DNA of 64,000 bases from Siphonodentalium dalli (Eukaryota; Mollusca; Scaphopoda; Gadilida; Siphonodentaliidae), in NCBI GenBank assembly GCA_032622095.1, contig CP136065.1, forward strand, positions 208,484,151 to 208,548,150, read 5' to 3'. Under the pieces are notes generated by a model. The model was not told the origin of the DNA. It saw only the letters and a program-made list of their open reading frames with translations, and made no database searches. Below, in pieces: positions 12,165-22,811 of the stretch. Position numbers and translations under genes: made by a program. How positions within the stretch are numbered: position 1 is the stretch's first letter; every line of letters starts with the position of its first letter.

Positions 12165-13425
12165 ATGGTGTCCATTCACCTTTATATGGCATTTAGTCAC
12201 CTCTTTATGATGTGCATATTTCGTTATGTGGTGTCCATTCATCTGTATATGGTGTCCATACACATTTATATGGCATTCACTATCCTTTATATGGTAATAA
12301 AATGTCGTTATATGGTGTCCATCCAATTCATTCATATTTGCATGCTGTCTATTCGAAGTTATATAATGTGTACATGTCCATATGTGGTGTTCATTCACCT
12401 TTATAATGGTGAGCTCTGTTCTTTATATGGTGTCAATTCACCTTTATGTTGTATTCATTCGCCTTTCTATGGTGTCCATTCATATTTATGTGGTGTCAAT
12501 TCACCTTATATGGTGTCAATTCACCTTTATATGGTATCGATTCACATTTATATGCTGCCCATTCACCTTTGTATGGTGTGCAAATGTCATTATATGTTAT
12601 CCATTCACCTTTATATGGTGTGCAAATGTCTTTATATGGTGTCCATTTACCTTTATATTGTATGAAAATATCTTTACATGGCGTCCATTCACCTTTCGTT
12701 TGTGTGCAAATGTCTTTATATGGTGTCCATTAACCTTCGTATAGTGTGCACATGTCTTTACGTGGTGTCCATTCACATTTATATATGAATATATGGAGTC
12801 AATTTACTTTTATATGGTGTGCAAATGTTTTTATGTGATGTCCATTCACCTTTCTATTTGGTGTCCATTCACATTTATATGGTGTGAAAATGTCTTCGTA
12901 TGATGTCCATTCACCTTTATATGGTGTCCATTCACTTTTCTATTGGTGTCCATTCACCTTTATATGGTGTGCAAAAGTGTCTTTATATGATGTCAATTCA
13001 CCGTTATACGGTGTCCATAATGTGATGTTTCCTTTCTATGGAGTCAATTCACATTTACATGGTGTGTTGTACCTTTATATGGTTCCAAATCACCTGTATA
13101 TGGTGTCTATTCACATGTATGTAGTTTCCATTCATCTTTATTGTTTGTCCATTTACCTTATATTGTGTCCATTCATCTTTATTATGGTGTATATTTACCT
13201 ATATATGAAGTGGTTTTAACCTTTATATGGTGTCCATTTACCTTTATATGGTGTCCATTTACCTTTATATGTATATGGTGACCATTTATGATGATGGCCG
13301 CTGTTCTTTATATGATGTACATACGAATTTAACTGATGTGTATACGACTTTATATGATGTGTATACGACTGTATATGATGTGTATACGACGTTATATGCT
13401 GAGTATATGTCTGTATGATATGGCA
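12165..13425 (+). repeat. Minisatellite TATATGGTGTCCATTCACCT, forward half
   Basis: More than fifty imperfect copies of a roughly 21-25 bp unit of the type TATATGGTGTCCATTCACCT, with variants GGTGTGCAAATGTCTTTA and GATGTGTATACGACTTTA towards the right. The long frames through this block come from the repeat and are not genes. It forms the left half of the core of the foldback element. Confidence 0.9.
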
Positions 13426-13439
13426 TAGCATCATGGTGG

Positions 13440-13775
13440 TGAATTGACACCATATAAAGATATATTCACGCCATGTAAATACATTTCCACACCATATGAC
13501 GACAATTTAAAATCACATAAAGATGAATGGACACCACATAAAGGCGGAACCACATCATACAAAGACGTATGCATATCATATAGAGAACAGATGACATCAT
13601 CTTAATGGTGAACGGACACCATATACAGGTAAGACGCACACCATATAAAGGTAAATGGACAATATATAAAGATGAATGCACACCATATAAAGAACAGTGC
13701 TCACCAGGTGGACACTCTATAACGTCATAAATTGCACATCACACAAAGGTGAATGGACACCATATCAATGTAGAA
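13440..13775 (-). repeat. Same minisatellite, inverted half
   Basis: From about 13440 the units read CACCATATAAAGGTGAATGG, the reverse complement of the units to the left. The switch is at about 13435, between CATAGCATCATGGTGG and TGAATTGACACCATATA. The right half is shorter (about 340 bp) than the left (about 1260 bp), so the halves have expanded unequally or one was trimmed. Confidence 0.9.
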
Positions 13776-15086
13776 TGACAATATAGAAGGGATGCCACAG
13801 GAACGCTGAATGGGTGCATGTGTGATGACGATGATGATGGAGTGTCATTTGTAAGTATATTTGTGACATTACTACTCGTTATGATCTACACTTGGCTTCA
13901 ACACTAGTGAGTTGATAACAGGTATCAATAAAACAATAATTTATAATATAGCCTCATCCTGAAAAAAACTATAGGCTTCTGACAATTTTTCATTTGACTC
14001 AACGTGCATCAGACTGTATGGTCACCATGGTGTCGGCCTCATTACAAACCATTCTACACATACTTTTTACCCAGTACTGTAACTAGAATCATAAGTATAT
14101 CGAATATTGCTTGAATTAGATTACTGATAGTTACAGTGTGTCAGACGCGATTGTTTTGTCTTCATACAGCAGCACGTGGTGGCCGTTTAGTGATATTACT
14201 ATCAAAGTTCGAGTAATATAACAAAATATTTTCCGTAGGTTCAATGTTAAATTTTGATCGCAACTGTAGCCAGCAAGAACCCACTGACCATAGCCAAATT
14301 TTTAAATATATGTGTGAGGTTCACACTTAGCAGTTGTCATAATATTTCAAATAGCACCGATCAACATACGCCAAATGGCACCATCTTTTTCGAATAAAAC
14401 AAAACGCTCTTTAAATTATTTTGACCACGTTTTAGGCCGACACTCCAAAATTTAAGAATGGAAAAAAGTCAATCCAGAAAATATACCTAATAGGCATACA
14501 ACATTTGTTTTTAGCCAGCAACAAATGTGACATAACATAAGGAATCCGACTATTTGTCAAATGTGTCAATACATATCATTTTGGGGGAGGGGAAAGTTTT
14601 TGCCCTGTATTCTCGCTACGTACGACATAGGGCAAAAACACAGCCACCCAATAGCAGATATGCCACGGACTACATAAATACATACATACGGTGACAACAT
14701 CCGATAAGTTTTATTTAAACGGAGTTGAAACCGACACATTTAGGTGAATCGGCGAAAACAAATACGTTCATGATTAGCGAAATACGTCACAGCTCAAACG
14801 TCCAACGATTATCTGGCAACGTTTTACCATTTTCAATACCACTCACATAACTGTTATCCATATAAAAGGAATAAAAAGATAAATTGAGTACAGCTTAGAC
14901 TGGTGAACATCACAGGAACTAACCCGAAAGATGCATAAAAATAAGGCTGGGTAGCATGAGGAAAATATGTTGCCCCCTATATTGACCCCGCAACAACCGG
15001 ATCCCGAAATTAGAATAGTTGGACTACCTAAATATGATGGTCGCTGAAATACCCATTTCTGGTGACACCTCGGGTAATGATAGCCC

Positions 15087-15982
15087 ATACTAATACTTCA
15101 TCATATGTAGGCACATCATGCTCCTAACGGAATGATATTTTAAAATTTGAATGTAAATTAAACCAAAGCTCTGGTTAACAACAGTGAAATTGCATGGAAA
15201 AGTTTTGTTTACCTATTTTATAAAATTATTAAAAATATTTGCCCCGAAAAGGGAATCTAGCGGCCTTACTAGACGTCTAGATATTATCTCCCATTTCTAA
15301 TGGTATTTCCGCCTAAACGATTGGTGGAATATTCTCAAAGTTCAAAGCCGACAAACAGAAACTATAAGTTCCGATTGAGAGATCCCATTCCTTTCAAGAT
15401 TGCTTCTTGTGAAACCAGTAAAGGCGTCATGACATTGACATCACGTCACAGCCTACATCGGCGCGCAAAACTCCAGACAGGACTACATCGATGGCCAGAC
15501 AGCTAAGACTCGTATTACACGGGCAGGCTAAACGACACACCTGCCAACATTTACGTTATATATGATTATTAGCATATATGCTGATGATTTTCAACAGTTG
15601 GAAGTCTTTTACCGATATATTCTGGTTTTGTGCCATGTTACGTCTCTTTACAATCGTCTTCACTTTTTGTGAACAGTTATATATAATTCTGTTCCAGATT
15701 GATGATTTATTTCGACTGTTGTGGTCGGTATGGTTGAAGGTATGGGTTAAACATCCGGCGAACGTGGTCGGCCTCGTTTGATTTCTTTCTGAGACATATA
15801 ATGCTCATATAAAGGTAAACAGTTAAGATATTTATCTACATATTTCGATACCGGAACAGATTCAAGGCGAATATTGTTAGGTTTATTTTGGAGTGCAAAC
15901 CGCCACGTGGCTTTAACATTTCTCGATTGGAATGAGAGCAGCGACGTTACCACAATACATGATGTACTTGTTCTTCTTTTAG
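15087..15982. other. Spacer upstream of lectin exon
   Basis: No convincing exon seen. The segment 15840-15905 (TATTTCGATACCGGAACAG..., TTTTGGAGTGCAAACCG) resembles 6585-6650, so part of it is a dispersed repeat. If the lectin gene has more upstream exons, I cannot identify them here. 15969-15982 is the pyrimidine-rich tract and AG of the lectin exon acceptor. Confidence 0.4.
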
Positions 15983-16230
15983 AAAAAATGTGGATCGACG
16001 GGAGGAGGAGGAACAACTCTATCTTGGGTGGGGATTATGTTCACTGGGATGGAACACCGATGGCGTACCGCACACCAGATTACGCCATGGGGGATCCGAC
16101 TGACCACGTGGCTTGCATTGACAAAAACTTCAAAGGACGATACGGGCTCAACCCCGACGGATACGAATTCGTCGATCGACCAGAGAGCATGCTGTATAAC
16201 TTCATCTGTCAGATTGGTCACATGTTTTAA
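15983..16230 (+). CDS. C-type lectin-like domain, terminal exon
   Basis: The exon follows a good acceptor (TTGTTCTTCTTTTAG ending at 15982) in phase 2 and ends in TAA at 16228-16230. The ~82 residues show the second half of a C-type lectin-like domain: MWIDGRR, then WDGTPMAYR (the W.DGTP signature before the long loop), GDPTDHVACID (the G-P then Cys pattern) and YNFICQI as the last strand with the terminal Cys. The WND-like motif and the usual Cys before FIC are replaced by GLNPDG/FVDRPES, so classical calcium-dependent sugar binding is uncertain. The exon opens inside the domain, so at least one upstream exon must exist; I do not see it. ATTAAA at 16434 could serve as a poly(A) signal. Such domains in secreted invertebrate proteins often bind glycans or act in immunity, but that is family knowledge, not shown here. 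Confidence 0.7.
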
Positions 16231-17814
16231 CCAGTAATCAAAGTAATATTCCGATTTTCTTTGTTTCAGCATCGCGGTGTTTTGAGGATTATTTAAGATT
16301 CTTTATAACTTTCAGGCATCAACTTAAGATCTAGTAACTGTACGCTGATGAAGTTTTTTATTTCTGGATTTGTTGTCAGATGAAAATAATGCATGGATTA
16401 TTCAATTTATATCCATATGAAAGACTTATTAAAGCGTCAGAAAGTTCAAAATTTAACCAACCGTGCCTTTTTTTTATGTAGCATGTACATGTAACAATTT
16501 GCAAACTAATTCCGGTGATAACTCGGGGAGTAATAGGTCGGGATTCTCGTTGAATCTCCGCAACTAAAACATGGCGCAGATCGTGCTCTAAAGGGGTTAA
16601 AAATTGGTGTCAGAATTATAAGAGCCATTTCATAAAATGCAGATTTATGGCTTTTGTTTAACCCTTTCTTTACTATTAAAATACTCACTGACACGTAGTT
16701 CCCTTAGGCAATGTTTAGATAATAAGTCCATACAGCATAGGCCGTTTGAACTTGTCTTGAAACTAATTTAGTTGTAAAATATAGAAAAGGGATTAGGGCA
16801 AAACAAATTTCAACTTATGAAGCCCCTTTAGGGTGGATACACACATGCATGTAATCTCTGTAATTATCGTGTATTTGGCGTTTTACATGGATCATACAGA
16901 CAATGTAATATGTGTCAACTGAAAACCCAATCATTGCCGACGTGTTGACCGCACTGAGTTCTAGTTCCAATTAAGTCGGAATTAAGAGAAAAACCGCTAT
17001 CTTGGACCGAGTCGCCAGGCCACTTAAAATAATTGTTCATGGGATAACCCATATGGTGGAATTTCTATTTAAATAATTACCAGTCCTCTCTTGATATTTA
17101 TAGTAATGGTGGATCAGGATTTCCCCCGACTGGGGCTATATATGATCCCGAAAGCTACCATGCAGGCGGGGTGGCTAACTCTGAGCTATTTAAGTAAAAG
17201 TTATTATATTGTACCTTCTTGCCCAGATTATTTCGACCGATACATTCAACTAAGTCCCTTAGCGATTTGAAGCTTTTGACACCCCACGCAAAACAAGCAT
17301 CATGGTCGAAAATGTTCTATATCAAGCCTGTATATGATGTGTCGCTTCTGGTGTTCGTGCATTAATAAAATGCCAGATATCACACATACTTGACTAATTT
17401 CCGCATCCGTAAGAGAAGACTTGTTTTGAACTGGCCTTAAATGTCCTGATAGCAGACAGTTTGACTTTGCTTATCACTACTCAATTGTCTGGCCTGTTAA
17501 CAATGAAACGCTCGCGCGCAGGTAATTAATGTGTCAATAATTGGTGTGGCCATGTAAAACACATGTATTTTACGTACATAAATTACATGCATGTGTGTAT
17601 CCACCCTTACCGATGCAATATACTAACACAGACAAGTGATCAAGATGACGGTATACACTTATTTACATGGTAACAGGTTTTGAGATATATATAATGTGTA
17701 GTGCCTTCCATATGTTTCGATCGAGGTAGTGTGTCGACTGCGATGAAATTTGTGTTAAAAGAATGTCACAATAATATGAATATGTGGCATGATTGGAGAG
17801 TCCTAATCTACATA
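16231..17814. other. Spacer, nothing recognised
   Basis: 3' flank of the lectin exon, then AT-rich sequence. Paired text around the ACATGCATGTAATC / CATGTGTGTATCCACCC strings (16838-16870 and 17560-17610) forms an inverted pair and may mark the ends of a decayed element. No gene seen. Confidence 0.4.
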
Positions 17815-17819
17815 TTATA

Positions 17820-18335
17820 AAATCATGTATGCTGGAGGCAAAATATAATTATTATACACATGTATTAGACTTTGGTTTTCGTTTTGCTCTAGTAGACAAT
17901 AGAGGTAATTAATAAGAATGATATGTTTCGATGGGAAGTTCGTCCATGTGTGAGGTAACTGCCGCAAAACAATTTGAAATTTCGGAGACAAAATAAATAT
18001 AATCATTTAGGGATCGAAACGCTTAGTTGCTGCAATAAATTTGCTTGTGATGTAAAATAGTTTAATATTTGTTTGAACTTATTATCTGAACATACCCACA
18101 AATGTATAGGATTCTATCCTGCTACACTTGTATTATCTTTCGTCTGTTTATAATTCATAAACATCCCCAAGATGTATAATTTATAATGGGAGGATTAATT
18201 TTGTAAAGAAATGGCTAAATCTAAATAGCTTAACGCCCCTGGCTTCCAATCTCTGGCGAAGAACGCCATTCTATGATTATTTTGCCTTATATGCTTTGTT
18301 GTCGTGATTATCATATATGTCATATCGAGGATTGC
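17820..18335. repeat. Segmental duplication, copy A (empty site)
   Basis: About 510 bp matching 18363-19170 in direct orientation. Diagnostic shared strings include AGGGATCGAAACG, CTGCTACACTTGTATTATCT and GATTCATAAACATCC-like text. At 18060-18064 it carries the unoccupied site AGTTTAATATTTG that is filled by a MITE in copy B. Confidence 0.9.
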
Positions 18336-18362
18336 TTTCTATATCATCACCCTGACTAAATT

Positions 18363-19170
18363 TGGCATGTTGGAGGTTAAGTATATTTATACACATGTAT
18401 TCGAATTAGTTTTTCGTTGTGCTCTGAAGGACAATGCATGTACAGATAATTAATCAGACTGATTTGTTTGGATGGGATGTTCGTCCATATGTGAGGTAAT
18501 TGTCTCAAAACAAATTGAAATTCCGGAGGCAAAAGAAATATAATCAAATAGGGATCGAAACGATTAGTCGCTGCAATAAATTTTCTTGTGATGAACAAAT
18601 AGTTTAACCCTTTGAGTGCCAGGTCCGATTTTTGTATCAACCCATATACCCTGTGCCAATGCATTCTCTTATATATGCGAGTCGACCATAGGTCGCCTCT
18701 CATATATAAGAGAATGCATTGGCATAACAATTTTTCATCATTTGTTATTATTTTTTACAATTTTAATAATTTTTTTAAAATCTAAAAACAAAAAATGTTT
18801 TTAATTTATTTTTATTTTTTTAGGGCCGATTTTACAGTTCGTAAATTAGGGCCAATGAGATCGGCCCCTGGCACTGAAAGGGTTAATACTTGTTTGAACT
18901 TATTTTCTGAAGTTCTGAACATTCCCTCAAATGTAGAGGATTTGATCCTGCTACACTTGTATTATCTGTTGTATGTTTATGATTCATAAACATCCTTCCA
19001 GATGAATAATAAACCACTCCAATGTATACGATTATGACTAATCGGAGGATTAATTTAGTGAAGAACGTGCTAAATCTAAACAGCTAAACGCGCCTGACTT
19101 TCAATCTGTCGCGAAGAGCGCTATGCTATGATTGTTTTCCCTTATTTGCTTTGTTGTGGTTATCATATAT
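18363..19170. repeat. Segmental duplication, copy B (filled site)
   Basis: Direct copy of 17820-18335, longer only because of the 275 bp MITE at 18608-18882. The flanks read AATAGTTTAA before the MITE and TTAATACTTGTTTGAAC after it, against AATAGTTTAATATTTGTTTGAAC in copy A. Confidence 0.9.
18608..18882. mobile_element. piggyBac-type MITE, TIR subfamily 2
   Basis: TTAA flanks both ends (18604-18607, 18883-18886). Ends are CCCTTTGAGTGCCAGG and, inverted, CCCTTTCAGTGCCAGG. TTAA target duplication and CCC-starting ends are hallmarks of piggyBac-mobilised elements. The interior holds one long hairpin (about 18656-18722) with arms GCCAATGCATTCTCTTATAT... and an AT-rich right half. No transposase. 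Confidence 0.92.
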
Positions 19171-19224
19171 GTCAATGTCAATATCATAATGATCATTACA
19201 TTTACGACTCCTCTTCTTTCCGCT

Positions 19225-19907
19225 TCACATTGGCTGCAGAAACACGTACCACAGTAGCGATGGCATAGTATGTGTGACAATTTATTATGGTGGAGTTTGG
19301 TGACAATTGGTTGTCATAATTAATATGCTATGGCAAGCCATGTCGCCTTCTGTAAATTCGCACAATGAGTCTACCAAGCTCTACCAGCAACGGTCGATCT
19401 CTCAAGGATGTATCTACCTGAATGACTTGTCGATGTTGATCTTTACTCAACACGCAGTATTATATTTTGCATGCTAACACACAAGTCCACTTGATAACTT
19501 AATGAATAACCCATCTCAACAGCCATGATTGTTCTTATTAATGAAATTAATATAAGTAGATAAACATGCATACATTGAGATCATGTAAAAAAACGTACCA
19601 CAATAAGTATATGTGAGTCAATGAGGAATTGCCACCAGGCCACGATCAAACACAATTCTGGACGATCTATCGTGCAATTATATATATCATCGTGAATACA
19701 ATTTAGCAAAACGTAACGAGTAGAGATCAACCTTAGTGAAAAGCAATGGCTAATTGGTCCAGTCGACTCATTGTGCGGAAAATCAGCGGGCGACATGGAT
19801 AGCTATGGCACATAATTATGACGGACCAATTGTCACCAAACACCCACCATAATAAATTGTCACACCTACTCTGCCATCGCTACTGTGGTACGTGTGTCCG
19901 CAGCCAT
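19225..19907. mobile_element. Long-TIR non-autonomous element, copy 2
   Basis: Second copy of the family at 9866. Left arm TTGGCTGCAGAAACACG..., right arm ends GTGTGTCCGCAGCCATT. Arms share ACAATTTATTATGGTGGAG and a long inner match with copy 1 (ACAATTCTGGACGATC, GTAGAGATCAACCTT). No transposase frame. Confidence 0.8.
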
Positions 19908-20495
19908 TATGTGCTGTTACAATCATGCTTCCCTACTCTGATGAGATGTGTTACTATAAGTAGACAATGGATTGTTAAGCATATATCTCGCTGCTCTATT
20001 AGCCCAATGATTCTGTCTGGACACACCAACCCATCACTTCTTTGGGCTTGTTATTTGTGTCATGCTCACACAAAGTTTACTTTGTCTGTTTTCGAGTTTG
20101 TTGGGGTCAATCGAGAAACTGAGATAACCCTGCATTGGATTTATATCAATTAACACGGACTGAGTGTATGATCTTAGTTATATGATATTGAGGATTGTTA
20201 CGTATGGGTAACATCCTGAGTGACTATGGACTATTTCAGCAAACTAGTGAACTAAACAGCTTATTTACAGCTTATTGACACATGTTATATTTGGGCTGGT
20301 ATGGTGCGACTCTGTATTATTACTATCTCAACAACACCAATGGTAATTTGGTAGGTACTGGGCTAACGTTTACTCATAATTATAAACTGAAACACATACA
20401 ATTTTTGGCTGTAGCAATTCATTTCCCTACACTATAGTTCATCTTTGGGTGAAATGGCGGACAATTATCACTAAATCGCACAACAGTAAGGCAGC
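19908..20495. other. Spacer; right end resembles a decayed TIR
   Basis: No gene. The last ~45 bases before the satellite (GGCGGACAATTATCAC ... CACTCCTATTATGCCACAAC) align loosely with the inner part of the right TIR of the 9866/19225 family (GGACCAATTGTCACC ... CACACCTACTCTGCCATCG). Confidence 0.5.
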
Positions 20496-20506
20496 ACTCC
20501 TATTAT

Positions 20507-21665
20507 GCCACAACTACTGTGATATGTATGACACCGCTACTGTGATATGTGTGGCACCGCTACTGTGATATGTGTGACACCGCTACTGCGATATGTGTGG
20601 CACCGCTACTGCGATATGTGTGACACAGCTACTGTGATATGTGTGACACAGCTACTGTGATATGTGTGACACCGCTACTGTGATATGTGTGACACCGCTA
20701 CTGTGATATGTGTGACACCGCTACTGTGATATGTGTGACACCGCTACTGTGATGTGTGTGGCACCGCTACTGTTATGTGTGTGACACCGCTACTGTGATA
20801 TGTGTGACACCGCTACTGCGATATGTGTGGCACCGCTACTGTGATATGTGTGGCACCGCTACTGTGATACGGGTGACACTGCTACTGTGATACGTGTGAC
20901 ACAGCTACTGTGATACGTGTGACACCGCTACTGTGATATGTGTGACATCGCTACTGTGACATGTGTGACACAGCTACTGTGATATGTACGACACAGCTAA
21001 TGTGATATATGTGACACCGCTAATGTGATATATGTGACACCGCTACTGTGATATGTGTGACACCGCTAATGTGACATGTGTGACACAGCTACTGTGATAC
21101 GTGTGACACCGCTACTGTGATATGTGTGACATCGCTACTGTGACATGTGTGACACAGCTACTGTGATATGTGCGACACCGCTACTGTGATATGTGTGACA
21201 CAGCTAATGTGATATATGTGACACCGATACTGTGATATGTGTGACACAGCTACTGTGATAACTATGACACGGCTAATGTGATATGTGTGACACCACTAAT
21301 GTGATATGTGTGACACGGCTACTGTGATATGTGACACAGCTACTGTGATATGTGTGACACCGCTACTGTGATATGTGTGACACCGCTACTGTGATATGTT
21401 AGACATCGCTACTGTGATATGTGTGACACAGCTACTGTGATATGTGTGGCACCGCTACTGTTATGTGTGTTTGACACCACTACTGTGGTATGTGTGACAC
21501 CGCTACTGTGATATGTGTGACACCGCTACTGTGATATGTGTGGCCCGGCTACTGTGATATGTGTTACACAGCTACTGTGATATGTGTGACACCGCTACTG
21601 TGATATGTGTGACACCGCTACCGTGATATGTGTGACACCGCAACTGTGATATGAGTGACACCAGT
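20507..21665. repeat. 23-bp satellite, about 50 copies
   Basis: Unit CGCTACTGTGATATGTGTGAC plus AC, 23 bp, repeated with few substitutions (CACAGC/CACCGC, TGTGGC/TGTGAC, occasional TACGTG). The unit aligns with the end of the right TIR at 19889-19902 (CTACTGTGGTACGTGTGTCCGC), differing by a 2-base addition and a few changes. Confidence 0.95.
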
Positions 21666-22223
21666 CAATGCGTTGTCACAGATCCTCGTCTTCTCTATTC
21701 TCTTCTACACCATATTTTCTTCATATTATTGTGTTAAAATTATATTGTTAGAGTAGCGTTTGAGAAGTAATACGTATTGTTTAAACCAACCACATATTTC
21801 GCAACATTGTCCTGACTCGGTTCACATTCTCCGCATCCACTATGTGTATTTAAAATTGCCCGTGTTTCAATTCTTTCATTACTGTGACACGTGAAGACAG
21901 ACCACGTTTGTGCTGATTTTAATGTTAACATGTTGTTGTTGGTTTCTGTGCTCCGTACAACCAGATGCTGAATATAAATGCGTGTCAACTTTCATACGCC
22001 ACGATTTGCTCATATTCTTATGCTAAAATATGTTATAAACCCCGTGTGTGTTAAACTAACTCCTGTTCGGTGATTGGCCAACTGTCAATTTGGTCATGTA
22101 TTTCATATCTCCAATAAGGCACACCATAAGACGGACCGAAGCCACTTATTTTTGACACGTATGACTAAAACTGGGCGTGTTTTGAAGTGCGCAGCCACAG
22201 ACTAATCATCGAATGTAGTTGAA
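21666..22223. other. Spacer, nothing recognised
   Basis: Mixed-composition sequence without a convincing exon, RNA gene or repeat. Confidence 0.35.
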
Positions 22224-22225
22224 TG

Positions 22226-22334
22226 TGTTTTATTGAAGGTTATGTTATGTGGCCGTTGTGGCACATTTATAATCGCTTTGCGTTCACGCAATGTATCCAA
22301 ACGACCACAGCACTATAGCCTTCAATAAAACACT
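22226..22334. repeat. ~110 bp palindromic element
   Basis: GTGTTTTATTGAAGGTTATG at 22226 pairs with ATAGCCTTCAATAAAACAC at about 22316. The inner parts GTGGCCGTTGTGGC and CGACCACAGCAC pair loosely too. This is a small inverted-repeat element beside the TTAA MITE. Confidence 0.65.
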
Positions 22335-22349
22335 ATATTCAGTTCTTAA

Positions 22350-22807
22350 CCCTTTACCCAACAGAACGGCCCTGTACCAATGCATTCTCTTATATATGCG
22401 AGTCGACCATAGGTTTCCTCGCATATATAAGAGAATGCATTGGCTTAACACATATTAAAAATTATAAAATTGTCAAAGAATGTAGAACAATATTATAAAA
22501 ATTGTTAAAAAATGTAAGAAAAAATTATAAAATTGTTAACGAATGTAAGAAAAAATGGTAAAAAGTGTTAAAAAAAAGAACTTGTTTAGGCCAATGCATT
22601 CTCTTATATATGCAAGGCGACCTATGGTCGACTCGCATATATAAGAGAATGCATTGGCACAGGGCATAACTGTAACCATCACAATGTGGTCAATGAACCG
22701 GTTCCAATGATATCCATATTTTTATGGTTTTATTGATACAAACAGAAGATATTTTAGGCTGTTGAAGCTTTATTTGGGCGTTTGTTGCCGTTTTGTTGGG
22801 TAAAGGG
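22350..22807. mobile_element. piggyBac-type MITE, TIR subfamily 1, complete
   Basis: TTAA on both sides (22346-22349, 22808-22811). Ends CCCTTTACCCAACAGAACGGC and, inverted, CCCTTTACCCAACAAAACGGC. The interior carries two long hairpins (about 22379-22445 and 22592-22658) separated by AT-rich (TTATAAAATTGT) text, then ACCGGTTCCAATGATATCC and a CTGTTGAAGCTTTATTTGG block also present in the copy at 48550. No transposase frame. Confidence 0.92.
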
Positions 22808-22811
22808 TTAA

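Larger units (their letters stand above)
10921..15086. mobile_element. 4.2 kb foldback element with ISL2EU-like ends
   Basis: Left end GGGCTCTCATTACCCGAGG (10921) and right end, reverse-complemented, GGGCTATCATTACCCGAGG (15086). AT lies outside both ends (10919-10920 and 15087-15088), which fits a 2-bp AT target duplication. Arms match in inverted orientation in blocks: 10921-11060 with 14970-15086, 11060-11380 with 14405-14715, 11480-11530 with 14256-14292, and AGTCAAATGAAAAAT at 11953 with its complement at 13986. The right arm carries about 250 bp of extra sequence (14714-14968). The centre is a minisatellite that itself reverses strand near 13435. The end sequence GGGCTATC and the AT duplication match the THAP/SAP element at 42229. 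No transposase frame is visible, so it would be mobilised in trans. Confidence 0.75.

Noticed and set aside
12165-13434. Frames of up to 166 codons (Tyr/Met/Ile/His-rich) in the minisatellite
   Set aside because: Low-complexity translation of the TATATGGTGTCCATTCACCT unit, present in several frames.
15300-15781. Plus-strand frames as upstream exons of the lectin gene
   Set aside because: No lectin-like, signal-peptide or PAN pattern, and no convincing splice sites in matching phase.
20507-21665. CRISPR array (regular 23-bp repeats)
   Set aside because: Repeats are contiguous with no unique spacers, and the setting is eukaryotic. It is a satellite.
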